Shown here one piece after another: positions 1 to 9,547 of a stretch of 60,601 nt of DNA (its first letter is position 1; the number at the start of each line of letters is the position of its first letter). The stretch spans positions 1 to 60,601 of the forward strand of contig DAHUZE010000024.1 in the NCBI GenBank assembly GCA_027306755.1, given 5' to 3'. The stretch is from Acidimicrobiaceae bacterium. GTDB lineage: Bacteria > Actinomycetota > Acidimicrobiia > Acidimicrobiales > RAAP-2. The notes under the pieces are model-generated. The model was not told where the DNA came from and did not search any database. It worked only from the letters and a program-made list of their open reading frames with translations. The position numbers and the translations under genes are program-made.

Positions 1-990
1 GACGTCCTCAGCAGGGTCCCCGACGAGACCGTTTCCGCGCTCGGCCTGGCCCGGGGGACGATGGCCCTGGTCGACCTGGCTCAGGCCGAAGCCGTGTACG
101 CCGCCATGGGCCCGACGGTGGAGGTGTCGGGCGGGTCGGCAGCCAACACGGTGGCCGGAGTCGCCGCGCTCGGCGGCGCGGCGGGGTTCGTTGGCAAGCT
201 GGCCGACGACGAGTTGGGAGCGGTCTTCCTCCACGACATCCGGGCCGCCGGCGTGACATTCCGCCCGGTGATCTCCCGCGGCTCGGTGGACGGCGCCGCC
301 GCCAGCGCCCGCGCTGGCGCCGAAGCGGTGGGCACGGGGCGCTGCCTGGTGCTCGTTACCGGGGACGCGGAGCGGACGATGGCGACCCATCTGGGTGTGG
401 CCACCACGATCGGCCCGGACGACGTCCCGGCCGACCTGGTCGCCCGGGCCAGCATCGTGTACCTGGAGAGCTACCTGTGGGACCTGGGACCGGCCAAGGA
501 GGCCATGCGCAGGGCCATCGAGATCGCCCACGCTCACGATGGTTCCGTGGCCCTCTCCCTGTCCGACCCGTTCTGCGTGGAACGGCACCGCCGCGAGCTT
601 CTCGACCTCGTCGTGCGGGATGTGGACGTGCTGTTCGGTAACGAGGAGGAGCTGCGGCGCCTGTTCGGCGAGTCCACCCTGGAGGCCGCGCTCGGTGCCG
701 CCGAAGAGACCGGCATCCTGGTGGCCGCCACCCGGGGTGCCGGCGGCTCGGTCGTGCTGGGCGGCCGCGGGCCCGTGGAGATCCCGGCGGAGGAGGTGGC
801 CACCGTCGTGGACACGACGGGGGCTGGCGACCTGTACGCCGCCGGCTTTCTCTACGGGCTCACCCACGGTTCGGACCCGGTGACATGCGCCCGGCTCGGA
901 TCGCTCTGCGCGGGGGAGGTTATCGGTCACCTCGGCGCCCGCCCGGAACAGGACCTGGCCGCGTTGGCTCACGTGGCAGGACTGGTGTAG
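1..990 (+). CDS. PfkB-family sugar/adenosine kinase, 5' truncated by window edge
   Basis: The reading frame is open from base 1, so the gene starts upstream of the window; the ATG at 61 is internal. PfkB kinases phosphorylate sugars or nucleosides with ATP. The substrate-binding SGGSAANT motif lies near the visible start, and the C-terminal DTTGAGDLYAAG signature holds the catalytic Asp. The run ahead of the first motif (GLARGTMALVD) resembles bacterial adenosine kinase-like PfkB proteins, but the exact substrate cannot be read. The stop codon overlaps the GTG start of ychF by one base, so the two are probably cotranscribed. Confidence 0.88.
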   Translation, partial: DVLSRVPDETVSALGLARGTMALVDLAQAEAVYAAMGPTVEVSGGSAANTVAGVAALGGAAGFVGKLADDELGAVFLHDIRAAGVTFRPVISRGSVDGAAASARAGAEAVGTGRCLVLVTGDAERTMATHLGVATTIGPDDVPADLVARASIVYLESYLWDLGPAKEAMRRAIEIAHAHDGSVALSLSDPFCVERHRRELLDLVVRDVDVLFGNEEELRRLFGESTLEAALGAAEETGILVAATRGAGGSVVLGGRGPVEIPAEEVATVVDTTGAGDLYAAGFLYGLTHGSDPVTCARLGSLCAGEVIGHLGARPEQDLAALAHVAGLV

Positions 991-2075
991 TGGCCCTCTC
1001 CATCGGCATCGTCGGGCTGCCCAACGTCGGCAAGTCCACGCTCTTCAACGCCCTCACCGACAACCAGGTGCTGGCGGCCAACTACCCGTTCGCCACCATC
1101 GACGCCAACATAGGTGTGGTCTCGGTTCCCGATCCCCGCCTGGCGGCGCTGGCCGCTCTCTACGACAGCGAGCGGATCGTGCCGGCGACGGTGACCTTCG
1201 TGGACATCGCCGGCCTGGTGCGGGGCGCGTCCCAGGGAGAGGGCCTCGGGAACCGGTTCCTGGCGGCCATCCGGGACACCGACGCGGTGTGCCAGGTGGT
1301 ACGGGCATTCGAGGACGACGACGTCGTCCATGTGGACGGGAGGGTGGACCCCGGATCGGACATCGAGACGGTCAACACCGAACTGGTGCTGGCCGACCTC
1401 CAGACGGTGGACAACCGGCTATCCAAGTTGGCGCGCGAGGCCAGGATGCGCCCCGCGCTGGCGCCGGCCCTGGCCGCCGTGGAAGGGGCGCGTGCCGTCC
1501 TGGACGGCGGGCGCCCGATCTCCGCCGCCGCCGCAACCGGTGAGGCCGACCCGGGCGCGCTCTCCGACCTCCATCTCCTCACCGCCAAGCCGTTCATCTA
1601 CGTCTTCAACGTGGCCGAGCACCAGCTGGACGACGCCGGGAGGCGCCAGCAGCTGGCCGGGCTCGTGTCGCCGGCTGAGTCCGTCGTTCTCTGCGCGCAG
1701 ATCGAGGCCGAGGTGGCGGGGATGCCCCGCGAGGAGGCGGCCGAGCTGCTGGCCAGCTACGGCCAGGAGCGTTCCGGTCTCGAGTCCCTGGTGCACGTCG
1801 GGTTCCGGACCCTGGGGCTCCAGACGTTCCTCACCGCCGGCCCGAAGGAGGCCCGCGCCTGGACGATCCCCATTGGGGCTACCGCGCCCGAGGCTGCGGG
1901 CACGATCCACACGGACTTCCAGCGGGGCTTCGTGAAAGCCGAGGTCGTCTCCTATGACGACCTGCTGGCGGCGGGCTCGCTCCCAGCGGCGCGGGCCGCT
2001 GGTAAGGCCCGCATCGAGGGCAAGGACTACGTGATGGCGGACGGCGACGTGGTGGAGTTCCGCTTCAACGTGTAG
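990..2075 (+). CDS. ychF: Ribosome-binding ATPase YchF (Obg-like)
   Basis: This is a 362-residue Obg-like P-loop NTPase, the usual family length. The P-loop GLPNVGKST lies at about residues 8-16, followed by a switch-II-like DIAGLV. The specificity motif reads NVAE rather than NKxD, which in YchF/OLA1 proteins goes with ATP preference. A TGS-type C-terminus ends in [17 protein letters not shown]. The start is GTG at 990, sharing a base with the upstream TAG; an ATG at 885 in the same frame lies inside the kinase gene and is rejected. YchF binds ribosomes and is linked to stress responses. Confidence 0.95.
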   Translation: MALSIGIVGLPNVGKSTLFNALTDNQVLAANYPFATIDANIGVVSVPDPRLAALAALYDSERIVPATVTFVDIAGLVRGASQGEGLGNRFLAAIRDTDAVCQVVRAFEDDDVVHVDGRVDPGSDIETVNTELVLADLQTVDNRLSKLAREARMRPALAPALAAVEGARAVLDGGRPISAAAATGEADPGALSDLHLLTAKPFIYVFNVAEHQLDDAGRRQQLAGLVSPAESVVLCAQIEAEVAGMPREEAAELLASYGQERSGLESLVHVGFRTLGLQTFLTAGPKEARAWTIPIGATAPEAAGTIHTDFQRGFVKAEVVSYDDLLAAGSLPAARAAGKARIEGKDYVMADGDVVEFRFNV

Positions 2076-2079
2076 GGCC

Positions 2080-2100
2080 GGCCATTCCCGGCGAATGGCC
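2080..2100 (+). terminator. Hairpin after ychF, probable terminator
   Basis: Perfect 8-bp arms GGCCATTC and GAATGGCC enclose a 5-base loop (CCGGC), starting 5 bases after the ychF stop. No T-run follows, so intrinsic termination is only inferred from position and stem strength. Confidence 0.55.
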
Positions 2101-2506
2101 TATCCACGGCGCGCTGCCCGGGGCGGGACCACTGGCACGGCGCAGCTCGAGGCGAAGGCGTGGGCACCCAGATCATCGTCGAGCTCGCCACGAACCTGGA
2201 CCCCGGGTCGATCAAACGACTGGTCGTCTATCGCTCGGGTACCAGCCGGGCTGTCGGTCCGGCAGCCTCATGGCTGCTGTCCCGCGGCCCCGGTGCACGC
2301 CGAGCGCATCTTCCATGGTGGTGACCGGTCATGCCGGTCCCAAACAGCCCAAACTCGTCCGGGGTCAAAGGCGTCGTCTCGGCGTGAGCACAGCCACCGA
2401 GCCGGGCTCTCCGCGGGGACCCTCCTGGGGAGGGCTGGGTACCACGCAAGCGCAGCACCGCTCTCGGAGAGGGCATCATGCGGTACCCCCAAGTTACCCT
2501 TTGAGC
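2101..2506. other. Gene-free stretch before the LysR gene
   Basis: About 400 bases with no convincing gene; open frames on both strands show no recognisable domain. Two structures can be seen: a short hairpin with arms CCCTCC (2420-2425) and GGAGGG (2429-2434), and an inverted repeat GGGTACC (2437-2443) with GGTACCC (2482-2488) just upstream of the LysR start. The second could be part of a promoter or autoregulatory site; this is inference. Confidence 0.4.
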
Positions 2507-3415
2507 GTGCGTCCGGGGGCGAAGGTGGGCTTAAGAGAGCTGGAACTGCTGGTGGCGGTGGCGGAGACGGGCAGTCTCGGCCAGGCCGCCGCCCGCTTCG
2601 GTTTGTCCCAACCGGCGGTGAGTACCCGGATGACGAACTTCGAGCGGACGGTCGGTCTGCGCTTGTTGGATCGCGATCCCTCGGGCACTCGGCTCACGCG
2701 GGCGGGTGTGGAGATCGTCGGCGCGGCACGCGAGGTACTCGCCGCGAGCGGGCGCCTCATGGAGATAGCCGCACGCCTGGCCGCAGAGTCCGAGTCGCGT
2801 CTGCGGGTGGCGGCATCGTTCACCGTCGCCGAGCACCTGGCGCCCGCATGGATCGAGGCACTGCGCGCCGACATTCCCGAGGTTGCCCTCACTCTGGAGG
2901 TGGAGAACTCGACCCAGGTGCTCGCCGCCATCGGTCAGGGCCGGGTGGACGTCGGGTTCGTGGAAGGCCCGGTCCGGCCGCTGGCCTCATTGGGATGGGA
3001 GGCGGTGACGACGGACGCCTTAGCGGTAGTGGTGGCACCCGGTCATCCCTGGGCGCAGGGCCCACCCATCTGCGGGGCGGACCTTGCTGGCACCGAGCTC
3101 GTCGTACGTGAGCGGGGCTCAGGCACCCGTGAGGTCCTCGAAGAGGCGCTGCGCCCCTGGGGCGGCGTCCGCTCCCGCCTGGAGTTGGGCTCCTCGGCCG
3201 CCATCTTGGCCGCGGCCCGCCGCGGCGAGGGCCCGGCGGTGCTCAGCGCGCTCGCCGCCCAAGCCGAGATGAACGCCGGCCATGTCCACCGCGTCGACGT
3301 GGCGGACGTCGACTTGTCGAGGACCATCCGCGCGGTGTGGCCGGCCGGCAGCCGCCCCGGACCGCTCGCCCGGCGGTTGCTGGCAGCTGCCCACAGGGCA
3401 TCTACCAGCCCCTGA
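2507..3415 (+). CDS. LysR-family transcriptional regulator
   Basis: About 302 residues, the normal LysR length. The N-terminal winged helix-turn-helix reads LLVAVAETGSLGQAAARFGL then SQPAVSTRM, and a periplasmic-binding-like effector domain begins near residue 90. The start is uncertain: TTG 2501, GTG 2507 and GTG 2525 are all in frame just ahead of the HTH; GTG 2507 is chosen. It lies 88 bases upstream of the molybdoenzyme operon on the same strand. LysR proteins commonly control adjacent genes, so control of that operon is a reasonable inference. The effector is unknown. Confidence 0.85.
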   Translation: MRPGAKVGLRELELLVAVAETGSLGQAAARFGLSQPAVSTRMTNFERTVGLRLLDRDPSGTRLTRAGVEIVGAAREVLAASGRLMEIAARLAAESESRLRVAASFTVAEHLAPAWIEALRADIPEVALTLEVENSTQVLAAIGQGRVDVGFVEGPVRPLASLGWEAVTTDALAVVVAPGHPWAQGPPICGADLAGTELVVRERGSGTREVLEEALRPWGGVRSRLELGSSAAILAAARRGEGPAVLSALAAQAEMNAGHVHRVDVADVDLSRTIRAVWPAGSRPGPLARRLLAAAHRASTSP

Positions 3416-3503
3416 CGGAGGCCGACTCTCCCAAGGCTTTATTTGGGGCTGCCAAGGTTTCGACCGCTAGTCGCCAGCGGCAGACGAACATAGGGTCGAA
3501 GGG

Positions 3504-5081
3504 ATGGCGATCGCCAACGACCTCTCCGAGCGGCCCACGACTGCCCGCTGGGTGAAGGTGCTCGATCAGAGTCGTTGCATCGGCTGCCACGCCTGTACCA
3601 CCGCCTGCAAATCGGAGAACTCGGTGCCGGTCGGGGTGACCCGAACCTACGTCAAGTCCGTCGAAGTCGGGACCTTTCCCCAGGTGCGGCGGAACTTCCA
3701 GGTGACCCGCTGCAACCAGTGCTCGGACGCCCCCTGCGTGGCGGCGTGCCCAACCGAAGCGATGTACCGCCGCTCGGATGGGATCGTCGACTTCGACAAG
3801 TCAATCTGCATCGGTTGCAAGGCGTGCATAGCCGCCTGCCCGTATGACGCCATATTCATCAACCCCGAAGACCATTCGGCGGAGAAGTGCAACTTTTGCG
3901 CCCACCGCCTGGAGATCGGCCTCGAGCCCGCCTGTGTATCGGTGTGCCCCACCGAGGCCATCCTCGTCGGCGATCTGAACGATCCCACCTCCACGGTGTC
4001 GCAGATCGTGCAGCGCGAGCCGGTGGCAGTGCGCCGGCCGGAGAAAGAGACCCGCCCCGGACTCTTCTACAAGGGGGCCCATCAAGCGACGTTGGACCCC
4101 TTGGCCGCCCGCCGCCCGGACGGGGGTTTGTTCGCGTGGGCCACCCAGGGTCTAGCGTCCGATCCGCAGCTGGTCACCTCGGGCCATCCCTCCCGCCACA
4201 ACTCTTCGGCTGCCGCCTTGCTGTCTTACGACGTCCCCCACCACGCCCCGTGGGGATGGCGAGTGAGCCTGTACACCTGGACTAAGGGCATCGCCGCCGG
4301 CGCGCTCGGCGTGGCGGTCGTGCTCGGATACCTTGGCGTGCTCAGCCTTTCCGATCCGATCCTGCGCTATGTGGCTCCATCGCTGGCCCTCGGGTTCCTG
4401 GGCATCACCGGCGTGCTGCTGATTTGGGACTTGAAGCACCCAATGCGGTTCTACCTCATCTTCACCCGCCACCACTGGCGATCGTGGCTGGTGCGCGGCT
4501 CGTTCGTCATCGCCTTTTACGGCGCTGCGGCGAGTGCGTTCCTGGTGGTCTCGGTTCTGGCCGGGCTCTCGGTGATCCCGCTCGGAGCGGGCGACGTCGC
4601 TGAACAGGTCATCGGTGGGTTCGCGCTGGCCGGTACGGTGGGAACCGCCTGCTACACGGCGTTCCTGTTCGCCCAGGCGAAGGCCCGGGACCTCTGGCAG
4701 AGCCCGATGCTCCCTCCTCACCTCGCCGTTCAAGCCGCGATGCTCGGCGCGGCGGCGCTGCTGGCGTTCGCTGCAGGGGGAATCGGCGCCCACGGCGTAG
4801 GCACGGTCCTCCAAACCATCCTGGCCGTCGCTGCAGGCGCCCACCTGCTGCTCGTCGCCGGCGAGGCGACGCTCACCCACCCCACCGCACACGCCCACCT
4901 GGCCGCGGCAGAGATGACCAGGGGCCGCCATGCCCGCTTCTTCTGGGCTGGTGTCGCGCTCGTGACCATCGCCGTGGCGGCACCTTGGATCGGGGTGGTT
5001 GCCGTCCCGTTCGCGCTGGTTGGGTTGCTGGCACATGAGCACGCCTACGTCCAAGCCGGCCAGTCCGTCCCCCTCGCATAG
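3504..5081 (+). CDS. Fused four-cluster ferredoxin / NrfD-like membrane subunit of a molybdoenzyme
   Basis: This 525-residue protein fuses two subunits usually made separately. Residues 1-160 hold 16 cysteines in four groups (C25/28/31/35, C70/73/78/82, C102/105/108/112, C129/132/144/148), enough for four [4Fe-4S] clusters as in DmsB/PsrB/SoeB electron-transfer subunits. A linker of about 90 residues leads to a hydrophobic domain (about 255-515) with roughly eight membrane spans that looks like NrfD/PsrC/SoeC quinone-interacting anchors. It should pass electrons between the quinone pool and the molybdopterin subunit encoded 18 bases downstream. There is no signal peptide, so the ferredoxin part most likely lies in the cytoplasm. 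Confidence 0.88.
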   Translation: MAIANDLSERPTTARWVKVLDQSRCIGCHACTTACKSENSVPVGVTRTYVKSVEVGTFPQVRRNFQVTRCNQCSDAPCVAACPTEAMYRRSDGIVDFDKSICIGCKACIAACPYDAIFINPEDHSAEKCNFCAHRLEIGLEPACVSVCPTEAILVGDLNDPTSTVSQIVQREPVAVRRPEKETRPGLFYKGAHQATLDPLAARRPDGGLFAWATQGLASDPQLVTSGHPSRHNSSAAALLSYDVPHHAPWGWRVSLYTWTKGIAAGALGVAVVLGYLGVLSLSDPILRYVAPSLALGFLGITGVLLIWDLKHPMRFYLIFTRHHWRSWLVRGSFVIAFYGAAASAFLVVSVLAGLSVIPLGAGDVAEQVIGGFALAGTVGTACYTAFLFAQAKARDLWQSPMLPPHLAVQAAMLGAAALLAFAAGGIGAHGVGTVLQTILAVAAGAHLLLVAGEATLTHPTAHAHLAAAEMTRGRHARFFWAGVALVTIAVAAPWIGVVAVPFALVGLLAHEHAYVQAGQSVPLA

Positions 5082-5099
5082 CCGGAGGTAGGCCGCCCC

Positions 5100-8048
5100 A
5101 TGCGCTCGCGTCGCGCTCCCCACGAGCCCACCCCCGATCTTGGCGCCCTAGGCGAGCGGGTCACCGCCGCCCGAGCCGCGGCCGAGGCGCGAGGCGAGAC
5201 CTTCTACCAAGGTGCGTCGCAGACCTTCCTGGCCGGGTTCCCGCCTCCAGAGCGCTGGGACGACTGGGTGGAGCTGGACTCGAAGTCGTGGCCGCAGCGT
5301 GTCGAGCATCGCTCGATGCTGGTGCCGACGACCTGCTTCAACTGCGAATCGGCATGCGGCCTGCTCGCCTACGTCGACCGCGACAGCCTGCAGGTCCGCA
5401 AGTTCGAAGGAAACCCGGCTCATCCCGGCTCCCGAGGACGCAATTGCGCCAAGGGGCCCTCAACCCTCAACCAGGTGACCGACCCCGACCGCATCCTGTA
5501 CCCACTGCGCCGTGCCGGCGAGCGCGGCGCAGGCAAATGGGAGCGGGCGAGCTGGGACGAAGCCCTCGACACCATCGCCGCACGGCTACGCGCAGCCATC
5601 ATCGAGGGTCGCCAGAACGAGATCATGATCCACATCGGCCGACCTGGAGAGGACGGCTTTACCGAACGGGTCCTCGCCTCGTGGGGGGTCGACGGGCACA
5701 ACAGCCACACCAACGTGTGCTCCTCGGGCGGGCGGACCGGTTTCCAGTTCTGGACCGGTATCGACCGCCCCAGTCCCGACCACGCCAATGCCAAGGTCAT
5801 CTACCTGATCAGCTCCCACCTCGAGACCGGCCACTACTTCAATCCGCACGCCCAGCGCATCACCGAAGCCCGGGCCAAGGGCGCCAAGGTCATCGTCTTG
5901 GACACCCGCCTGTCCAACACCGCCACGCACGCCGATTTCTGGCTGTCTCCTCAGCCGGGTTCGGAGGCGGCAATCAACCTGGCGATCGCCCGCCACATCA
6001 TCGCGACCGGCCGAGCCAACTGGGACTTCGTCCATGACTGGTGGAACTGGCAGGAGTACCTGGCTGAGTGCAACCCGGACGGCTTCCAGGACTTCGAGAC
6101 GTTCAAGTCCACGCTCATCGAAAAGTATGAGGCCTTCACCTTCGAGTTCGCCGCTGCGGAGTCCGGCATCGACGTCGCCACCCTGGCCGATGTCGCCGAG
6201 ATTGTTGCCGGGGCGGGTACTGCCTTTTCCTGCCACTCATGGCGGTCGGCCGCTGCGGGGAACCTGGGAGGCTGGCAGGTGAGCCGGACCGTGTTCTTCC
6301 TCGCCGCTCTCCTGGGCGCGGTCGCAACCCCGGGCGGGACGTTCCCCAACGCCTACAACAAGTTTGTGCCCCGCCCCATCCACGTGCCCCCGCATCCCAA
6401 GGTGTGGCAGGAACTGTCGTGGCCGCTCGAGTTCCCCCTGGCCCAGAACGAGCTGAGCTTCCTCCTCCCTCATTTCCTCAAAGATGGTCGCGGGCGCCTC
6501 GACACGTACTTCACCCGCGTGTACAACCCGGTATGGACGAACCCCGACGGTCTCTCGTGGATGGAGGTCCTCACTGATCCCGACAAGGTCGGCTGTTACG
6601 TGGCGCTCACCCCCACCTGGAACGAGTCCGCTTATTTCGCCGACTGGGTGCTGCCGATGGGGCATGCTTCCGAGCGCCACGACACCCACTCCTACGAGCA
6701 GTACGACGGACAGTGGGTCGGTTTTCGCCAACCGGTGCTGCGCGCAGCTCGGGAGCGGATGGGCGAGACCATAACCGACACTCGGCAGGTCAACCCCGGC
6801 GAGGTGTGGGAGGAGAACGAGTTCTACATTGAGCTGTCGTGGCGGATCGACCCCGACGGGAGCCTCGGCATCCGCCAATACCACGAATCTCGTAAGCACC
6901 CCGGGGAGAAGCTCACCGTCGACGAGTATTACGGCTGGATGTTCACGCACTCCGTGCCAGGGCTTCCCGAGGCGGCGGCTGTCGAAGGGCTCACCCCGCT
7001 CGGGTACATGCGGCGCTACGGCGCGTTCGAGATCACCAAAGGCCGAGGCGCACTTTACGCCGAGGAAGTCCCGGTCGAAGAGCGCGAGGACCTGCATATC
7101 ACCTCCACCGGCCGGGTCTACACCGCCGGCCCCAAGCCCGAGAGCCTCAACGTCGGCCCGATCGGAGCACCGGAGCCCGATGATGAAGGGCGCCGGGCCG
7201 TCGGCGTTCTCGTCGGCGGCACCATCCGACGCGGGTTTCCCACGCCTTCGGGCCGGCTCGAGTTCTATTCCTCCACCCTCGCCGCCTGGGGCTGGCCCGA
7301 GCACGCCCTGCCGGGCTACATCCGGAGCCACGTGCACCCCGCCAATCTGGCTCCTGACCAGGTGGTGCTGCTTTCCACCTTCCGGCTCCCCACGCAGATC
7401 CACACCCGGTCTGCCAACAGCAAGTGGCTCAACGAGCTGTCCCACACCAACCCGGTGTGGATCCACCCGGCCGATGCCGCTCGCTTCGACGTCACCCGCA
7501 CCGGCGATCTCGTGCGGGTTACCACCGACATTGGCTACTTCGTCGCCAAGGCCTGGATCACCGAAGGCATTCGCCCGGGGGTCGTCGCCTGCAGCCACCA
7601 CATGGGCCGCTGGAAGGTCACCGGCCACGACGAGGTCGGTCCCGGCGGCATGATGGCCACCGTCGACCTCGCCAGAGACACCGATTCCTGGACCGTGCAG
7701 GCGCGGCACCACGTCGCCCCCTATGACTCCGCCGATCCCGACACCCGGCGCATCTGGTGGTCAGACACCGGTGTCCACCAGAACCTCACCATGCCCGTTC
7801 ACCCCGACCCGATCTCCGGCATGCACTGCTGGCACCAAGCGGTCCGCGTCACCCGGGCTCGGCCCGGTGACGCCCACGGCGACATCGCCGTTGACACCAG
7901 CAAAGCCCACGAGGTCTACCGACAGTGGATGGCCAGCACTCGAGCCGCGGGCACCTACTCGCCCGACGCCACCCGACGCCCCGCGTGGCTCATGCGCCCC
8001 CTCAAACCGGCCGCCGAGACCTTCGCCCTTCCCGCCGGGCCTCGATGA
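5100..8048 (+). CDS. Molybdopterin-dependent oxidoreductase catalytic subunit, DMSO-reductase superfamily, SoeA/PsrA/PhsA-like
   Basis: The protein has 982 residues. An N-terminal [4Fe-4S] site is formed by C79, C82, C86 and C116 (C-X2-C-X3-C-X29-C), followed by Lys118, the usual electron-relay position. Molybdopterin-binding domains follow, and Cys207 in the run NSHTNVCSSGG is a candidate Mo ligand. The C-terminal dinucleotide-binding domain begins near residue 750. No twin-arginine leader is visible at the N-terminus, so the enzyme is probably cytoplasmic. That is the arrangement of the sulfite dehydrogenase SoeABC rather than of the exported polysulfide or thiosulfate reductases. A GGAGG Shine-Dalgarno lies 12 bases before the ATG. 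Substrate and direction of reaction are inference. Confidence 0.85.
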   Translation: MRSRRAPHEPTPDLGALGERVTAARAAAEARGETFYQGASQTFLAGFPPPERWDDWVELDSKSWPQRVEHRSMLVPTTCFNCESACGLLAYVDRDSLQVRKFEGNPAHPGSRGRNCAKGPSTLNQVTDPDRILYPLRRAGERGAGKWERASWDEALDTIAARLRAAIIEGRQNEIMIHIGRPGEDGFTERVLASWGVDGHNSHTNVCSSGGRTGFQFWTGIDRPSPDHANAKVIYLISSHLETGHYFNPHAQRITEARAKGAKVIVLDTRLSNTATHADFWLSPQPGSEAAINLAIARHIIATGRANWDFVHDWWNWQEYLAECNPDGFQDFETFKSTLIEKYEAFTFEFAAAESGIDVATLADVAEIVAGAGTAFSCHSWRSAAAGNLGGWQVSRTVFFLAALLGAVATPGGTFPNAYNKFVPRPIHVPPHPKVWQELSWPLEFPLAQNELSFLLPHFLKDGRGRLDTYFTRVYNPVWTNPDGLSWMEVLTDPDKVGCYVALTPTWNESAYFADWVLPMGHASERHDTHSYEQYDGQWVGFRQPVLRAARERMGETITDTRQVNPGEVWEENEFYIELSWRIDPDGSLGIRQYHESRKHPGEKLTVDEYYGWMFTHSVPGLPEAAAVEGLTPLGYMRRYGAFEITKGRGALYAEEVPVEEREDLHITSTGRVYTAGPKPESLNVGPIGAPEPDDEGRRAVGVLVGGTIRRGFPTPSGRLEFYSSTLAAWGWPEHALPGYIRSHVHPANLAPDQVVLLSTFRLPTQIHTRSANSKWLNELSHTNPVWIHPADAARFDVTRTGDLVRVTTDIGYFVAKAWITEGIRPGVVACSHHMGRWKVTGHDEVGPGGMMATVDLARDTDSWTVQARHHVAPYDSADPDTRRIWWSDTGVHQNLTMPVHPDPISGMHCWHQAVRVTRARPGDAHGDIAVDTSKAHEVYRQWMASTRAAGTYSPDATRRPAWLMRPLKPAAETFALPAGPR

Positions 8049-9079
8049 CTGAGCCCGCCCTGGCCGACACCCTGCCGGGTGAAGAGCAGGCTGTCGGGTC
8101 GACCGCGCCGCCCGCAGAGCTGCTGCGAGCCCTCGGCGCGCTGAGCGTCGTCCCCCCACCCGCTTCGGACCCGATCAGCGCCGCCCTCGGCCTCGCCGCC
8201 ATGACCGCGGCCGACCACACTCGTCTGTTCGTGCTCGACCTTCCCCCGTATGCCTCCATCTACCTGGGACGAGACGGCAATCTCGGCGGCGAGGCGGCCG
8301 ATCGCGTAGCAGGAATGTGGCGAGCGCTCGGCCTCGACCCCCCGGCAGATCCCGACCACCTCGCCACCCTGCTCGCCCTTTACGCGGAGCTCGGCGTGGC
8401 GGCCGTCACCTGTCGCACCGCGGCTGCACGGGCACGCCTCGTCCACGCGCGCAGCGTCTTGCGCGCCGAGCACCTCGTTTCCTGGCTCGACCCCTACCTC
8501 ACCGCCGCCCCCAGCTATCCCGGCGCCGAAGGTTGGGCCCGCCTGTGCCAGGCTGCCATGGGCCACGAACCACGCCGTCACGCCGACCAGCCGTTGCCCG
8601 CCGCCTTGCGGGACGCACCCCGATGCATCCAACCGACTGACAACCTCGACCAGTTGCTCGACTCCCTCGTCACTCCGATCCGCATCGGGTTCGTGCTCAC
8701 TCACCGCGACCTGCAACATGCTGGCAACCAGATCGGTCTTGGTGTCCGGCGCGGCGAACGCCGCTATACCCTTCGGGCCATGCTTGATCAAGACCCCGCC
8801 GCCACCCTCGGCTGGCTCGCCGGAGAGGCCCGTCAATGGAGCACTGCCTACCGCCGCCACCCGCTCGATGGCGCGACCAGCCGCTGGTGGTCAGCGCGCG
8901 CCAGCTCCGCGGCCATCATCCTCGATACCATCGCCACTCAGGCTGGCCCCATGCCAAGGACGCGGGGTACTCGGGGTCCGGCAGTGCCTACTGGCAGCAA
9001 GCATCCCGGCATGACCGACACATCAGTGGCGTCGCCGGAGCCACCGATGTTCACGTCCGCTCCACCGGCGATCTCATGA
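8045..9079 (+). CDS. TorD/DmsD-like molybdoenzyme maturation chaperone
   Basis: The ATG overlaps the stop of the catalytic subunit in an ATGA, which implies translational coupling. The 344-residue protein has the helical pattern of TorD-family chaperones: a DHLATLLALYAELG helix near residue 100 and an EHLVSWLDPYL segment some 40 residues later. These proteins bind the apo-molybdoenzyme and help insert the cofactor. It is longer than typical TorD proteins (about 200 residues); the last 40 or so residues are low-complexity and may be read-through of a decayed tail. The family call rests on pattern and context. Confidence 0.7.
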   Translation: MTEPALADTLPGEEQAVGSTAPPAELLRALGALSVVPPPASDPISAALGLAAMTAADHTRLFVLDLPPYASIYLGRDGNLGGEAADRVAGMWRALGLDPPADPDHLATLLALYAELGVAAVTCRTAAARARLVHARSVLRAEHLVSWLDPYLTAAPSYPGAEGWARLCQAAMGHEPRRHADQPLPAALRDAPRCIQPTDNLDQLLDSLVTPIRIGFVLTHRDLQHAGNQIGLGVRRGERRYTLRAMLDQDPAATLGWLAGEARQWSTAYRRHPLDGATSRWWSARASSAAIILDTIATQAGPMPRTRGTRGPAVPTGSKHPGMTDTSVASPEPPMFTSAPPAIS

Positions 9080-9547
9080 ACAACAGGGCGTTTCCCCATG
9101 TACACGATCGACGCCATTCCAAGCACTGTCCACATTCGCATTGGCACGGCTGTCGCAGCCATCCTGCTTCGGCGCCACTCGCCGACCCTCCTCCAGAACC
9201 TGCCAAGGGGTGATGTGGCCCATCACGCCACCGGCTCCTACATCTTGCGCACGATGCTGGGTCCGCTGCTGGGCATACACGAGATGCTTGTACTGACGGC
9301 GGGGCTCCGCGCGTCGCTGTGGTCGATCCGACGACCGCCGGCAGCCGGCCCTCAGATCTGACCCTCATATCGCGCCCAATATCGCGCCCACCGTTGGTCG
9401 GGCGGGATGACGCCGAAGGGTTTCCGGACACCCCGGGAAGATGCCAACATGTAGAGCTGTGCGTCCCGCCATCTCGCATGCACCGAACCGCAGGTCGGTG
9501 AGGTCGCGGCGGATACGCGCTCGCTGCGGGGCGCGGGTTTCCGGTAC
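9080..9547. other. Gene-free stretch between the chaperone and the phosphoesterase
   Basis: About 470 bases without a recognisable gene. An 87-codon open frame at 9098-9361 has a plausible composition but no family resemblance and was not called. A perfect 12-bp tandem repeat (ATATCGCGCCCA twice, 9367-9390) is the only clear structure. Confidence 0.4.

Noticed and set aside
6237-7712. 491-codon minus-strand open frame
   Set aside because: It is antisense to the molybdopterin subunit and has no recognisable domain.
9098-9361. 87-codon plus-strand open frame after the TorD gene
   Set aside because: No family resemblance, no clear Shine-Dalgarno and no operon context.
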